Below, one piece after another: positions 17,018 to 25,504 of a DNA stretch of 64,000 nt. The stretch lies in the NCBI RefSeq assembly GCF_026151335.1, contig NZ_JAMQPP010000001.1; one strand, written 5' to 3'. The DNA is from Leptospira_A soteropolitanensis. Lineage in GTDB: Bacteria; Spirochaetota; Leptospiria; Leptospirales; Leptospiraceae. Position 1 is the first letter of the stretch; each line of letters opens with the position of its first letter. The translations under genes and the position numbers were made by a program. A model generated the notes under the pieces. The model was not told the origin of the DNA, did no database searches, and was given only the letters and a program-made list of their open reading frames with translations.

Positions 17018-17166
17018 GGATTTCGAAATCGGCTATTTTTTAAAAAGTAAGCCACTGTTATTTTTCTCCGACTGACCAAAGAAATCCAATGAAAATCGAT
17101 ACCGACTGGCAAAACCGTCTAAAATTTTAGTTGGTTTCCCTTGGAGACCAAGGAATCTATACTCGT

Positions 17167-17403
17167 ATGACCCCAACACGCACGATTCAATCTTTTATCG
17201 ACGCTAAAAAGGAAAACCAATCTCCTTCACAAGAAGTCTGGAACTCACTAAAAGGTTACAGAAAGTGGAATGAACCAGAACTCATCGGTCTAAGAAATGC
17301 CTCTGGATATTATCCAGATATTTATTTTGAAGAAGGAATGGATGAAACCATAGCCAAACTACTAGCAAAATTCAAAGAGAGAGTTGTTCCGCATAAATTT
17401 TAA
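17167..17403 (+). CDS. Small hypothetical protein, coupled to the SUFU-domain gene
   Basis: A 78-residue, charged, soluble protein with no family I recognise ('MTPTRTIQSFIDAKKENQ' start, 'GLRNASGYYPDIYFEEGMDE' core). ATG 17167 was chosen; a TTG at 17131 would add 12 residues. Its TAA overlaps the ATG of the next gene (TAATG at 17401-17405), so translation is probably coupled and the two may work together. Confidence 0.6.
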   Translation: MTPTRTIQSFIDAKKENQSPSQEVWNSLKGYRKWNEPELIGLRNASGYYPDIYFEEGMDETIAKLLAKFKERVVPHKF

Positions 17404-18545
17404 TGAATCCAAGCACCCCTAAAGTTTTATACCAAGAAGCAAATCCCTACGGTTCTTTTACTGCCTTTTTAGAAGATGATGGAAGAACCATTTACTTATA
17501 CTTACAATCACATAACAACCCTGAGTGGCCCATGAAAACACTTTGGGTGCGTAACTTAATTGATGCCCCCGACGCACGTGTGGAGGAAGATTTTGATGCA
17601 GGTCTTGCGCCCGTACTGACCAAATCAGAAATCACAGATCCAAAAGCGCAAAGTTCACTCAAAGAAGACCAAATCCATTTCATATGGTCGGAAGAAGGCG
17701 ATGCAGTGGCATTATTTGTGGATGAAGAACTACAAGCCTATCTTCCTTCTTGGTCAGGGATCAAAGGGATTCATGGATATGCAAAGTTTGCAAAAGAAGA
17801 AGCACCTACTGCCTCTCCCCTTGGTGATCCAGAAAATGGAGTGATTGCCGAACGAGTTAAAAACAATCGTAAATTTTGGGAATCTGTTGCAGAAAAAGAT
17901 CATTGGAAGAAAGCACAAAAACTTCGATTGGATTTTTTAGAATCAAAACTTGGGAAACATGAAAAATATTGGTCTGCCGATGGTGGGAAGTATCCTTCTC
18001 TTGGGATCGCGTCGTTTTTACCAAAAGAATTTCCTGGAATTAAAATCTTCTCTACCATTGGGATGAGTGTTCAAAACCAACCTTCGATTGAACTCTATCA
18101 TAAAGAATATGAAAACTTTTCTCGGATCGAACTTGTATTTGCCATCCAACTACTAAAAGATGCAGAAGATAAATCAGAAACTTGGATCCAACATGTACTT
18201 GGTGAGATGGTAAAGTTTCCTTGGAACACAGGAATCTGGTTTGGTCACTCTCATTCCATTCAAAATCCAAGAAAAGATCCCGATCAACTCTATCTAGACT
18301 TCAATTGGTTCGTTCTACGTAACGTCACAGAGGAAATAGAGCAGGGTTCCAAGGAATTATTACCAAACCTTCATGGACTCATCACTGAGAATGGAAAACG
18401 CGCTAATTTTCTCATATTAACACCTATTGCTACCGAAGAACGAATTTGTTTTATGCGAGAAGGTTCTGCAAAATTTTGGGAAACATGGAAGAAGGAAGGA
18501 TACAGTTTCTTTCACGACAGCGAACGCAGGATGTTAGAATTCTAA
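17403..18545 (+). CDS. Suppressor-of-fused (SUFU)-domain protein
   Basis: A 380-residue cytoplasmic protein. The C-terminal half ('FPGIKIFSTIGMSVQNQPSI', 'SRIELVFAIQLL', 'FPWNTGIWFGHSHSI' and 'LILTPIATEERICFM') follows the SUFU fold seen in many bacterial proteins. These are often in immunity or unknown contexts; no enzymatic residues are known. The N-terminal 150 residues are acidic, with 'LYLQSHNNPEWPMKTLWVRNL' elements, and unassigned. It is coupled to the preceding 78-residue gene by TAATG overlap. Confidence 0.72.
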   Translation: MNPSTPKVLYQEANPYGSFTAFLEDDGRTIYLYLQSHNNPEWPMKTLWVRNLIDAPDARVEEDFDAGLAPVLTKSEITDPKAQSSLKEDQIHFIWSEEGDAVALFVDEELQAYLPSWSGIKGIHGYAKFAKEEAPTASPLGDPENGVIAERVKNNRKFWESVAEKDHWKKAQKLRLDFLESKLGKHEKYWSADGGKYPSLGIASFLPKEFPGIKIFSTIGMSVQNQPSIELYHKEYENFSRIELVFAIQLLKDAEDKSETWIQHVLGEMVKFPWNTGIWFGHSHSIQNPRKDPDQLYLDFNWFVLRNVTEEIEQGSKELLPNLHGLITENGKRANFLILTPIATEERICFMREGSAKFWETWKKEGYSFFHDSERRMLEF

Positions 18546-18612
18546 TTTTCTAGATTTTAATTCTAAAAAAATCCGATTCAAACTCTAAAATCTGACCGTT
18601 ACTCTAAGAGAT

Positions 18613-19194
18613 ATGGCAGAGACGTATACAAAGTACTTCAATTTAGAATTTGAACCCTTTTCTTTAGAACGAATCCTGGAAGAAAGACAAGATTCTTCCG
18701 GATTTTTCCTCTCTACCGTATTCCAAAAACGGTTTTCGGAAGAAGTGAACCTCAAACGCCACGAAGATCAAAAACTTTGGATCCAAACCAAGAATCTTCG
18801 TTACGTAGTTCTAGATGGGATTCAGAAAATTTCCGATGAAAATGGACGACTAGAACCAACCAATATCCTCTACTTACTTGTATTTTTTGATTTTAATTCC
18901 ATCACTGAGTATGGTTTCGAAGACGTTTGTAATGTATTAATGAAACGATATGATCTCCCTTCTCTCATCTTAAAAATGCCTGACACAGACCATTTAGAAA
19001 TTTGGGGAAAGGATCATTCGCGTAAAAGTTATAAAAACGTTGTGCATCCTAACATTGAATCATTAATGAAAGCCCTCTTTGATTCCATTAATAAGAAGGA
19101 TCATTTCCAATTTATTGGTTTAGAAAGAGCCAATTCGGATAAAAAATCAGGTTTTTTGATGAGTAGAAGGGGTTTTACAAGGGCAATTGCCTAA
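18613..19194 (+). CDS. Hypothetical protein
   Basis: A 193-residue soluble protein not recognised. It has no signal peptide, an acidic N-terminal half and a basic C terminus ('MSRRGFTRAIA'). Weak secondary structure reading suggests mixed alpha/beta ('ILYLLVFFDFNSI'). It starts 67 bp after the SUFU-domain gene on the same strand and could share its transcript. A GAG-type RBS (AAGAGAT) is just upstream of the ATG. Confidence 0.6.
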   Translation: MAETYTKYFNLEFEPFSLERILEERQDSSGFFLSTVFQKRFSEEVNLKRHEDQKLWIQTKNLRYVVLDGIQKISDENGRLEPTNILYLLVFFDFNSITEYGFEDVCNVLMKRYDLPSLILKMPDTDHLEIWGKDHSRKSYKNVVHPNIESLMKALFDSINKKDHFQFIGLERANSDKKSGFLMSRRGFTRAIA

Positions 19195-19221
19195 TTTTTT
19201 CTGAACTTACCCTTATAAATG

Positions 19222-19248
19222 AAAAAACCCGCAGGTTTTGCGGGTTTA
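19222..19248 (-). terminator. Rho-independent terminator for the Lys/Ala micro-gene
   Basis: Stem AAACCCGCA/TGCGGGTTT followed, on the minus strand, by a T6 run. It lies 45 bp past the stop of the Lys/Ala peptide gene on its own strand. On the plus strand it follows the 193-residue hypothetical gene but has only GGGTTT and no long T run, so it fits the minus strand better. Confidence 0.8.
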
Positions 19249-19292
19249 CACAAACTTTCTTCGATCATATCGAAGGAAGAATCAAATCTAAG

Positions 19293-19367
19293 TTATTTCT
19301 TAGATTTTTTCTTTGCAGCTTTTTTCTTCGCTGCTTTCTTTTTTGCGGCTTTCTTTTTAGCAACCAT
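19293..19367 (-). CDS. 24-residue Lys/Ala-repeat basic peptide (histone-H1-tail-like)
   Basis: An ATG-to-TAA frame encodes M-V-A followed by KKKAA repeated three times, then KKKSKK: 24 residues, 15 of them Lys. The unit is 15 bp. Codons vary among units (AAA/AAG; GCC, GCA, GCG, GCT), which argues for selection on the peptide and against recent slippage. AGGA lies 8 bases upstream of the ATG, and a textbook terminator follows 45 bp after the stop, so it is an independent transcription unit in a 332-bp gap. The composition matches histone H1-like tails of bacteria (Hc1/AlgP-type), which bind DNA or polyphosphate. No globular domain is present. Function is inferred from composition only. Confidence 0.7.
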   Translation of the reverse strand: MVAKKKAAKKKAAKKKAAKKKSKK

Positions 19368-19526
19368 TGTGATCGTCCTTATCTTTTGATTTCAAAACAC
19401 GGCTGTCCTTGGCAAACAGAGAGTGAATTGATACGACATAATTAAATCATATCATTTTAAATGTAAAGAAATTTTATTTTTTGCATGAATTTTTATTCAA
19501 AATAAAAAAACAGGCTAATACTCATT

Positions 19527-20546
19527 CTACGGAACAATGATAACGATCTTACCAATAGTTTGTCCCGATTGAAATGTACGGAGTGCATCATGTATCGAAT
19601 CAAACGTAAACTCATGTCCAATGGTTTGTTTTGGTAGTGATAACATCATTAAATCGGAAAAATGTTTTCGAAGTTCATCAATTTCATTCCACAACCATAT
19701 TAAATTGAATCCCATCACCGATTTATTGTCTGAAATCATGGATAATGGATCAATTTTTGGTCGTGAGAGGTAAGAATATGCAATGGAAAACCAATTTCGG
19801 TATGAATGTGATGGTGTGAAGTTGGCACTACCATAAGTAACAAGCCTTCCCATTGGTGCTAAGAGATCATAACTGTCCTGAAAATAACGACCACCTAAAC
19901 ATTCTAAAACAATTTTTAGTGGATGATCTGATAATATTTTCTGCATCTCTTGTTTAAAACTAGGAGATCTAATGAGAAAATAATCATAACCAACCTCTTC
20001 TAAGATCGAAAACTTAACGGAATCACCTACAAGACCGATGGTGATTGCTTTTTTTTTCTTCGCAATGTGACCTGCCATGATCCCAACACCACCAGCAGCA
20101 CTATGAACGAGAACATGATCTCCTTCTTTTACTTGTCCAAGAGGAACCAGTGCATAGTATGCAGTGAGTGCTTGTACAGCAAAGGCTGCACCATCTTGCA
20201 TTGACCAACTCTTAGGAAGAGCAAATACAGTTTTTTCAGAAATGTTAAGATGAGTTGTGTATGCACCAAATCGAGTCACTCCAAACACAGAGTCACCAAC
20301 TTCAAAATTCTTTACTTTTTCGCCTATTTTTACGATTTTTCCCGCAAATTCCAAACCGGGGATGAAACTTCCCTTTGGTGTTGCTGAATACAAACCATAA
20401 ACCGAAAATACATCTGCGAAGTTAAGTCCAATGGCTTTTACTTCAATGGTTACTTCATCACCTTCGGGTGGCCTTAAAGGTTCATTTTTACGATGAAGGT
20501 TGTCGATAGATCCGGTTTTTTCAATGCGATAGACTTCTCTTAACAT
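19527..20546 (-). CDS. Zinc-type alcohol dehydrogenase-like/quinone oxidoreductase (MDR superfamily)
   Basis: A 339-residue medium-chain dehydrogenase/reductase: 'GLNFADVFSVYGLY', 'PGLEFAGKIVKIGEKV', 'GDSVFGVTRFGAYTTH' in the catalytic half and 'VLVHSAAGGVGIMAGHIAK' as the NAD(P)H-binding site. The Cys/His zinc ligands of alcohol dehydrogenases are absent, so it belongs to the NADPH:quinone reductase/VAT-1-like branch that reduces quinones or enones. It is cytoplasmic. It is divergent from the glycine cleavage operon, 77 bp away, and stands alone on its strand. Confidence 0.85.
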   Translation of the reverse strand: MLREVYRIEKTGSIDNLHRKNEPLRPPEGDEVTIEVKAIGLNFADVFSVYGLYSATPKGSFIPGLEFAGKIVKIGEKVKNFEVGDSVFGVTRFGAYTTHLNISEKTVFALPKSWSMQDGAAFAVQALTAYYALVPLGQVKEGDHVLVHSAAGGVGIMAGHIAKKKKAITIGLVGDSVKFSILEEVGYDYFLIRSPSFKQEMQKILSDHPLKIVLECLGGRYFQDSYDLLAPMGRLVTYGSANFTPSHSYRNWFSIAYSYLSRPKIDPLSMISDNKSVMGFNLIWLWNEIDELRKHFSDLMMLSLPKQTIGHEFTFDSIHDALRTFQSGQTIGKIVIIVP

Positions 20547-20580
20547 AATATCTTAAAAAAAATTCAATTCCATAACGATG

Positions 20581-20600
20581 AAACCATTTTTCAATGGTTT
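20581..20600 (+). promoter_or_regulatory. Short hairpin in the gcvT leader
   Basis: Perfect 8-bp inverted repeat AAACCATT / AATGGTTT with loop TTTC, 23 bp before the gcvT GTG. It does not match the glycine riboswitch core, and no T run follows. It could be a protein-binding palindrome or an mRNA leader stem for the gcv operon. Confidence 0.35.
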
Positions 20601-20623
20601 TAGAGTCTGATTGAGAGAAAGCC

Positions 20624-21736
20624 GTGGAACTAAAACAAACACCTTTACATACAATTCATAAAGAAATGGGAGCCAAGATGGTTCCTTTTGGTGGATGGGA
20701 CATGCCTGTACAATATACGGGAATCATCCAAGAACATTTAGCCACTAGATCGGCTGCGGGACTCTTTGATGTTTCCCATATGGGTGAAATTTTTGTCACA
20801 GGAAATGAAACCGATGTTCTTTCTTTTTTAGAATCAGTCACTTGCAACACCGTCACTGGAATGAATGTAGGCCAAGTACAATACAATGCAGTAGTAAATG
20901 AATCTGGTGGTCTTGTGGATGACATCACTGTTTATAAATTCAGTGATTCAAAATATATGATTTGTTCCAATGCTTCGAACTACCCTACCGTGACAAAACA
21001 TTTAGAAACATATAAAAAAGGAGAAGTCACTGTCGTTGATGATAGTAAAAACTGGCATCAAATTGCATTACAAGGTCCCAAAGCGGATGAAATTTTTTCC
21101 AAATATCTGGGCAAGGACTTAAGTTCTATCCTTTATTATCATTTTGAAGAAATGAATTGGAAAGGAGAAACCATCATCGTATCTCGCACTGGTTATACGG
21201 GAGAAGATGGTTTTGAAATTTACACATCGAATGCACTTGGTGTCACTCTCTGGAAAGAATTATTAGAAATAGGAAAAGATTATGGTTTGGTTCCTGTTGG
21301 TCTCGGGGCACGTGACACACTAAGGCTCGAAGCAAAATATCCACTCTATGGTCATGAATTAAATTCTGAATGGACACCTGTGGAATCGGGAATCAACTTT
21401 ATCGTCAAAGAAAAACCCTCACCTTACCTGGGATATACGCGGATCATCGCAGACAAAAAGAACGGACCCAAACGAAAAGTTGTGGGAATTCGCCTTTTGG
21501 AACCTGGGGTTTTACGCGAAAATTTCCCAATTTTCTCTGGTGATGGAAAAGAAATTGGCAAATCCACTTCAGGAACCCATTCTCCTAGCCGGAAAGAATC
21601 CCTAGGCCTTGCGATTCTCGACACCGAATTCACCAAAAACCAGATGGAAGTATTTGTGGAGATTCGTGGGCAGAAGAAATTGGCTAAAGTGGAGACTGGC
21701 GCCTTCATAAAGGGCAGTGTTCGAAACAATCGTTAA
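20624..21736 (+). CDS. gcvT: Aminomethyltransferase (glycine cleavage T protein)
   Basis: A 370-residue T protein that takes the aminomethyl group from lipoylated H protein, giving methylene-tetrahydrofolate and ammonia. Typical motifs: 'MVPFGGWDMPVQY', 'GLFDVSHMGE' (catalytic Asp region), 'SRTGYTGEDGFEIY' and 'GLGARDTLRLEA' (folate site). GTG start with GAGAGA upstream. First gene of the gcvT-gcvH-gcvP run, 30 bp before gcvH. Confidence 0.97.
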   Translation: MELKQTPLHTIHKEMGAKMVPFGGWDMPVQYTGIIQEHLATRSAAGLFDVSHMGEIFVTGNETDVLSFLESVTCNTVTGMNVGQVQYNAVVNESGGLVDDITVYKFSDSKYMICSNASNYPTVTKHLETYKKGEVTVVDDSKNWHQIALQGPKADEIFSKYLGKDLSSILYYHFEEMNWKGETIIVSRTGYTGEDGFEIYTSNALGVTLWKELLEIGKDYGLVPVGLGARDTLRLEAKYPLYGHELNSEWTPVESGINFIVKEKPSPYLGYTRIIADKKNGPKRKVVGIRLLEPGVLRENFPIFSGDGKEIGKSTSGTHSPSRKESLGLAILDTEFTKNQMEVFVEIRGQKKLAKVETGAFIKGSVRNNR

Positions 21737-21766
21737 ACAAGGGCGTAGATAAGAAGAGGAAAAATC

Positions 21767-22159
21767 ATGGCAGATACACAAGCAAAAGACGGTTATTATT
21801 ATACGGAAAAACATGAATGGGTTAAAGTAGAAGGTGATATAGCGCTCATCGGAATCACTGACTTTGCACAAAATGCACTTGGTGACATTGTGTTTATTGA
21901 CCTTCCGAAACCAGGAAAACAAATCAAAGCAAAAGACAGTCTTGGAACCATTGAATCAGTAAAAGCTGCCGAAGATTTGTATTCGCCAATTTCAGGTGAA
22001 GTTGTGGAAACAAATGCAACTCTCGGTTCCAATCCAGCGGCAGTGAATGCAGAGCCATTTGAAACTTGGATGGTAAAATTAAAAAACATACAAACTTCCG
22101 AACTCGGAAACCTTTTGTCCGCAGCACAATACAAAGAATACGTATCTAAATTAGATTAA
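21767..22159 (+). CDS. gcvH: Glycine cleavage H protein
   Basis: A 130-residue lipoyl carrier. The modified lysine is in 'LGTIESVKAAEDLYSPISGE'; 'EKHEWVKVEGDIALIGITDFAQ' is the family N-terminal hallmark. It shuttles the aminomethyl intermediate between P, T and L proteins. RBS AAGAGGA upstream. Dihydrolipoyl dehydrogenase and lipoate-attachment genes are not in the window. Confidence 0.97.
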   Translation: MADTQAKDGYYYTEKHEWVKVEGDIALIGITDFAQNALGDIVFIDLPKPGKQIKAKDSLGTIESVKAAEDLYSPISGEVVETNATLGSNPAAVNAEPFETWMVKLKNIQTSELGNLLSAAQYKEYVSKLD

Positions 22160-22175
22160 TAGGAGTTTTTCTAAA

Positions 22176-25088
22176 GTGAGTTCCACAAAACCTACATCAC
22201 CTCTCCAATCCCCTTACGAAGAAACATTAGAACCAAGTGATAGCTTCCTCCGTCGCCATGTCGGTGTGACAGAAGAAACAGTTTCTTCGATGCTCAGCAC
22301 AATTGGCTATAAGGCTTTGGACGATCTCATTAATGATGCGGTTCCGGAAAACATTCGTTTACGAAAGGAACTCAACTTACCAAATCCAATTGGTGAATAT
22401 GCTCTCCAAAGAGAACTGAAGAAAATAGTTTCTAAAAACAAAATCTATCGGTCTTATTTGGGTCTTGGTTATTATTCTTGTATCACTCCTGCCGTGATCC
22501 AAAGAAATATTTTAGAAAACCCAGGTTGGTATACGGCGTACACTCCGTACCAAGCAGAAATTGCCCAAGGTAGAATGGAAGCTCTCATCAACTTCCAAAC
22601 CATGATCACGGACTTAACGGGAATGGAAATTGCAAACGCATCTCTTCTGGATGAAGGGACAGCTGCAGCGGAAGCAATGAATATGCTCTTTTCTTTAAAG
22701 GATGATACACAAGGAAAATCATTTTTTGTTTCACAATCGGTGCATCCTCAAACATTAGATGTGATTCGCACACGAGCGATTCCACTGGGAATCAACATTG
22801 TTGTGGGTTCTTTTAAAAAGATGGTTCCTTCCAATGATTTTTTTGGAGCAATTGTACAATATCCTTCGACTGATGGAACCATTTTCGACTTTAGTGAATT
22901 CATTGAAAGCCTTCACAAAGTCGGAGCAAAAACAGTCGTGGCTGCTGATCTTTTGGCACTTACCATTTTGAAAGCACCCGGTGAAATGAATGCGGATGTT
23001 GTTGTGGGAACTACACAACGATTTGGATTGCCACTAGGATTTGGTGGACCTCATGCAGGGTACTTTGCCACAAAAGAAGAATACAAACGAAACATGCCGG
23101 GTCGTCTTATTGGAGTTTCTAAAGACTCTCAAGGAAAACCTGGTTACCGCCTAAGCCTTCAAACACGAGAACAACACATTCGTCGTGATAAAGCAACATC
23201 TAACATTTGTACAGCGCAAGTACTACTCGCAGTTTTATCTTCCATGTATGCAGTGTATCATGGACCAAAGGGTTTAAAACAAATTGCTTCTCGAGTCCAT
23301 CGTATGACAACGATCCTTGCCACTGGACTTGAAAAACTCGGATATAAAATCATTTCCAACCCCTACTTTGATACGATTCGTGTAGAATTGTCTAAAATTT
23401 CTTCTGCAGAGATCATCCACTATGCGGAAGAAAGAGAAATCAATATCAGACAGGTTTCTGGTCATGTGATTAGCATCTCTTTAGATGAAACTACGAATCT
23501 AAAAGACATCAAAGACCTTTTGGAAATATTTAATGAAAACAAACCGTTACATTTTCAATTGGAAGACTTAACCTCAAAAGAAGAATGGAAAATTCCAGAA
23601 CTCTTGGAACGTAAGTCAACATACTTAACACATCCAGTGTTTAATAGTTTTCATACAGAAACTGAGATGCTTCGTTACATCCGTAGATTGGAATCCAAAG
23701 ATTTATCACTCACCACTTCTATGATTGCACTTGGGTCTTGCACTATGAAACTCAATGCATCCACAGAAATGTACCCAGTGACTTGGCCAGAGCTTTCCAA
23801 TATTCATCCTTTCGTTCCTGAAAACCAAACTGAAGGATATAGAACACTTTTTAGCCAATTAGAAAAATGGCTTTGTGAAATCACTGGATTTGCTGAAGTA
23901 TCTCTTCAACCTAACGCTGGTTCGCAAGGCGAGTATGCAGGTTTACTTGCGATTCGTAACTATCACCAAAGTCGTAACGATATGCATAGAGACATTTGTC
24001 TCATTCCAATTTCTGCACATGGAACTAATCCTGCTTCCGCAGTGATGGCAGGATTCAAAGTGGTTCCTGTGAATTGTGATACCAATGGTAACATTGATGT
24101 AGATGATCTTAAGAAAAAAGCAGTCGAATACAAAAGTAGTTTAGGTGCACTCATGGTTACCTATCCTTCTACACATGGTGTATTCGAAGCTTCCATCAAA
24201 GAAATTTGCCAAACCATTCATGATAATGGTGGGCAAGTGTATATGGATGGAGCCAATATGAATGCACAGGTTGGACTCACAAGACCTGCAGATATAGGTG
24301 CTGATGTTTGTCATTTAAACCTTCATAAAACTTTTTGTATCCCTCATGGTGGTGGTGGTCCTGGTGTTGGACCAATCGGTGTTGCTGAACACTTAGCACC
24401 TTTCCTTCCAGGACATAGCCTTGTGGAAAATGGATCGAATAACAGCCAGTGGGCGGTATCTGCTGCTCCTTGGGGATCGGCATCTATCATTGTGATTTCT
24501 TGGGCTTACATTGCCATGCTTGGATTTGAAGGATTACAATTTGCAACAAAAATCGCGATCCTCAATGCAAACTATATCGCTAAAAAATTAGAATCTTCAT
24601 TTCCAGTTTTATATCGCGGTAACAAAGGTCTTGTAGCTCATGAGTGTATTTTAGATATGCGTGGATTCAAAAAAACAAGTGCTGTCGAAGTAGAAGATAT
24701 CGCCAAACGTCTGATCGACTATGGTTTCCATTCACCGACCATGTCTTTTCCTGTTCCAGGAACTCTAATGGTCGAACCAACAGAATCAGAATCAAAGGAA
24801 GAACTCGACAGATTTATTGATTCTATGTTGGCCATTGCAGGAGAAATAAAAGACATTGAGTCAGGAGTTCTTTCCAAAGAAGATAACCCTCTTAAAAATT
24901 CTCCTCATACAGCAGACATGGTCATCAGCGACTCTTGGAACCATTCCTATCCAAGAGAACGAGCGGCTTATCCTCTTCCTTGGTTGCGTACACGTAAGTT
25001 CTGGCCGAGTGTTGGTCGTGTGGACAATGTTTACGGAGACCGCAACTTAGTATGCTCTTGTATTCCTATGGAAAATTACGCTGTTTAA
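22176..25088 (+). CDS. gcvP: Glycine dehydrogenase, decarboxylating (P protein, fused)
   Basis: A 970-residue PLP enzyme of full homodimeric type: an N-terminal pseudo-domain ('YTPYQAEIAQGRMEALINFQTM' read in parts) and a C-terminal catalytic half with 'GSCTMKLN', 'ISAHGTNPASAVMAG' and the PLP-lysine motif 'CHLNLHKTFCIPHGGGGPG'. It decarboxylates glycine and loads the methylamine on GcvH. GTG start, with AGGAG 10 bases upstream. The sequence is intact with no split into GcvPA/GcvPB. Confidence 0.97.
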   Translation: MSSTKPTSPLQSPYEETLEPSDSFLRRHVGVTEETVSSMLSTIGYKALDDLINDAVPENIRLRKELNLPNPIGEYALQRELKKIVSKNKIYRSYLGLGYYSCITPAVIQRNILENPGWYTAYTPYQAEIAQGRMEALINFQTMITDLTGMEIANASLLDEGTAAAEAMNMLFSLKDDTQGKSFFVSQSVHPQTLDVIRTRAIPLGINIVVGSFKKMVPSNDFFGAIVQYPSTDGTIFDFSEFIESLHKVGAKTVVAADLLALTILKAPGEMNADVVVGTTQRFGLPLGFGGPHAGYFATKEEYKRNMPGRLIGVSKDSQGKPGYRLSLQTREQHIRRDKATSNICTAQVLLAVLSSMYAVYHGPKGLKQIASRVHRMTTILATGLEKLGYKIISNPYFDTIRVELSKISSAEIIHYAEEREINIRQVSGHVISISLDETTNLKDIKDLLEIFNENKPLHFQLEDLTSKEEWKIPELLERKSTYLTHPVFNSFHTETEMLRYIRRLESKDLSLTTSMIALGSCTMKLNASTEMYPVTWPELSNIHPFVPENQTEGYRTLFSQLEKWLCEITGFAEVSLQPNAGSQGEYAGLLAIRNYHQSRNDMHRDICLIPISAHGTNPASAVMAGFKVVPVNCDTNGNIDVDDLKKKAVEYKSSLGALMVTYPSTHGVFEASIKEICQTIHDNGGQVYMDGANMNAQVGLTRPADIGADVCHLNLHKTFCIPHGGGGPGVGPIGVAEHLAPFLPGHSLVENGSNNSQWAVSAAPWGSASIIVISWAYIAMLGFEGLQFATKIAILNANYIAKKLESSFPVLYRGNKGLVAHECILDMRGFKKTSAVEVEDIAKRLIDYGFHSPTMSFPVPGTLMVEPTESESKEELDRFIDSMLAIAGEIKDIESGVLSKEDNPLKNSPHTADMVISDSWNHSYPRERAAYPLPWLRTRKFWPSVGRVDNVYGDRNLVCSCIPMENYAV

Positions 25089-25112
25089 GTAAATTAAGGA
25101 AAAGAAAAATCA

Positions 25113-25448
25113 ATGTTTTACGAAAAACATGTTTTTGTTTGTGAAAACCAACGGGCACCCGGAGAACGGGTGTCTTGCGGAAACCAAGGTTCTATCGAAC
25201 TTCTAAAACTCCTCAAACAAAAAGCAGCCAAAGCAGGTATCGAATATAAATTTCGGGTCCAAAAATCTGGTTGTTTGGACCGTTGTGAACTGGGTCCCAT
25301 CCAAGTATCTTACCCCGAAGGAAAATGGTTTGCGATGAAAACGGAAGCAGATGTGGAAACAATTTTAGAATTTTATCTCAAAACTAACCAACCGGAAAAA
25401 TACAAACACCTAATTGTCGCAGATGATGCAGTGGCAGGGGAAAAATAA
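25113..25448 (+). CDS. Thioredoxin-like [2Fe-2S] ferredoxin-family protein
   Basis: A 111-residue protein with four cysteines, C10, C22, C54 and C58, in the pattern 'FVCENQ', 'RVSCG' and 'SGCLDRCELGP'. This is the thioredoxin-like [2Fe-2S] ferredoxin fold (as in NuoE-like and Shethna-type proteins). It probably transfers electrons in the cytosol. It starts 24 bp after gcvP with an AAGGAAA RBS and is followed by a bidirectional terminator, so it is the last gene of the gcv transcript; a redox link to glycine cleavage is suggested only by position. Confidence 0.82.
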   Translation: MFYEKHVFVCENQRAPGERVSCGNQGSIELLKLLKQKAAKAGIEYKFRVQKSGCLDRCELGPIQVSYPEGKWFAMKTEADVETILEFYLKTNQPEKYKHLIVADDAVAGEK

Positions 25449-25479
25449 AAAATAACCTAAATCTATTTTTTTAATAACC

Positions 25480-25504
25480 ATCATAGAAAAATTTTTTCTA
25501 TGAT
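25480..25504. terminator. Bidirectional terminator between convergent genes
   Basis: A near-perfect 25-base palindrome: ATCATAGAAAAA, one central T, TTTTTCTATGAT. It sits between the tail of the [2Fe-2S] gene and the stop of the convergent HEAT-like gene, overlapping the last two codons of the latter. The A and T tracts within the stem would serve either strand, although the stem is AT-rich and so weak. Confidence 0.55.

Noticed and set aside
20547..20623. Glycine riboswitch upstream of gcvT
   Set aside because: The conserved riboswitch core sequences are not found, and the leader is only about 77 bp including the divergent gene's promoter.
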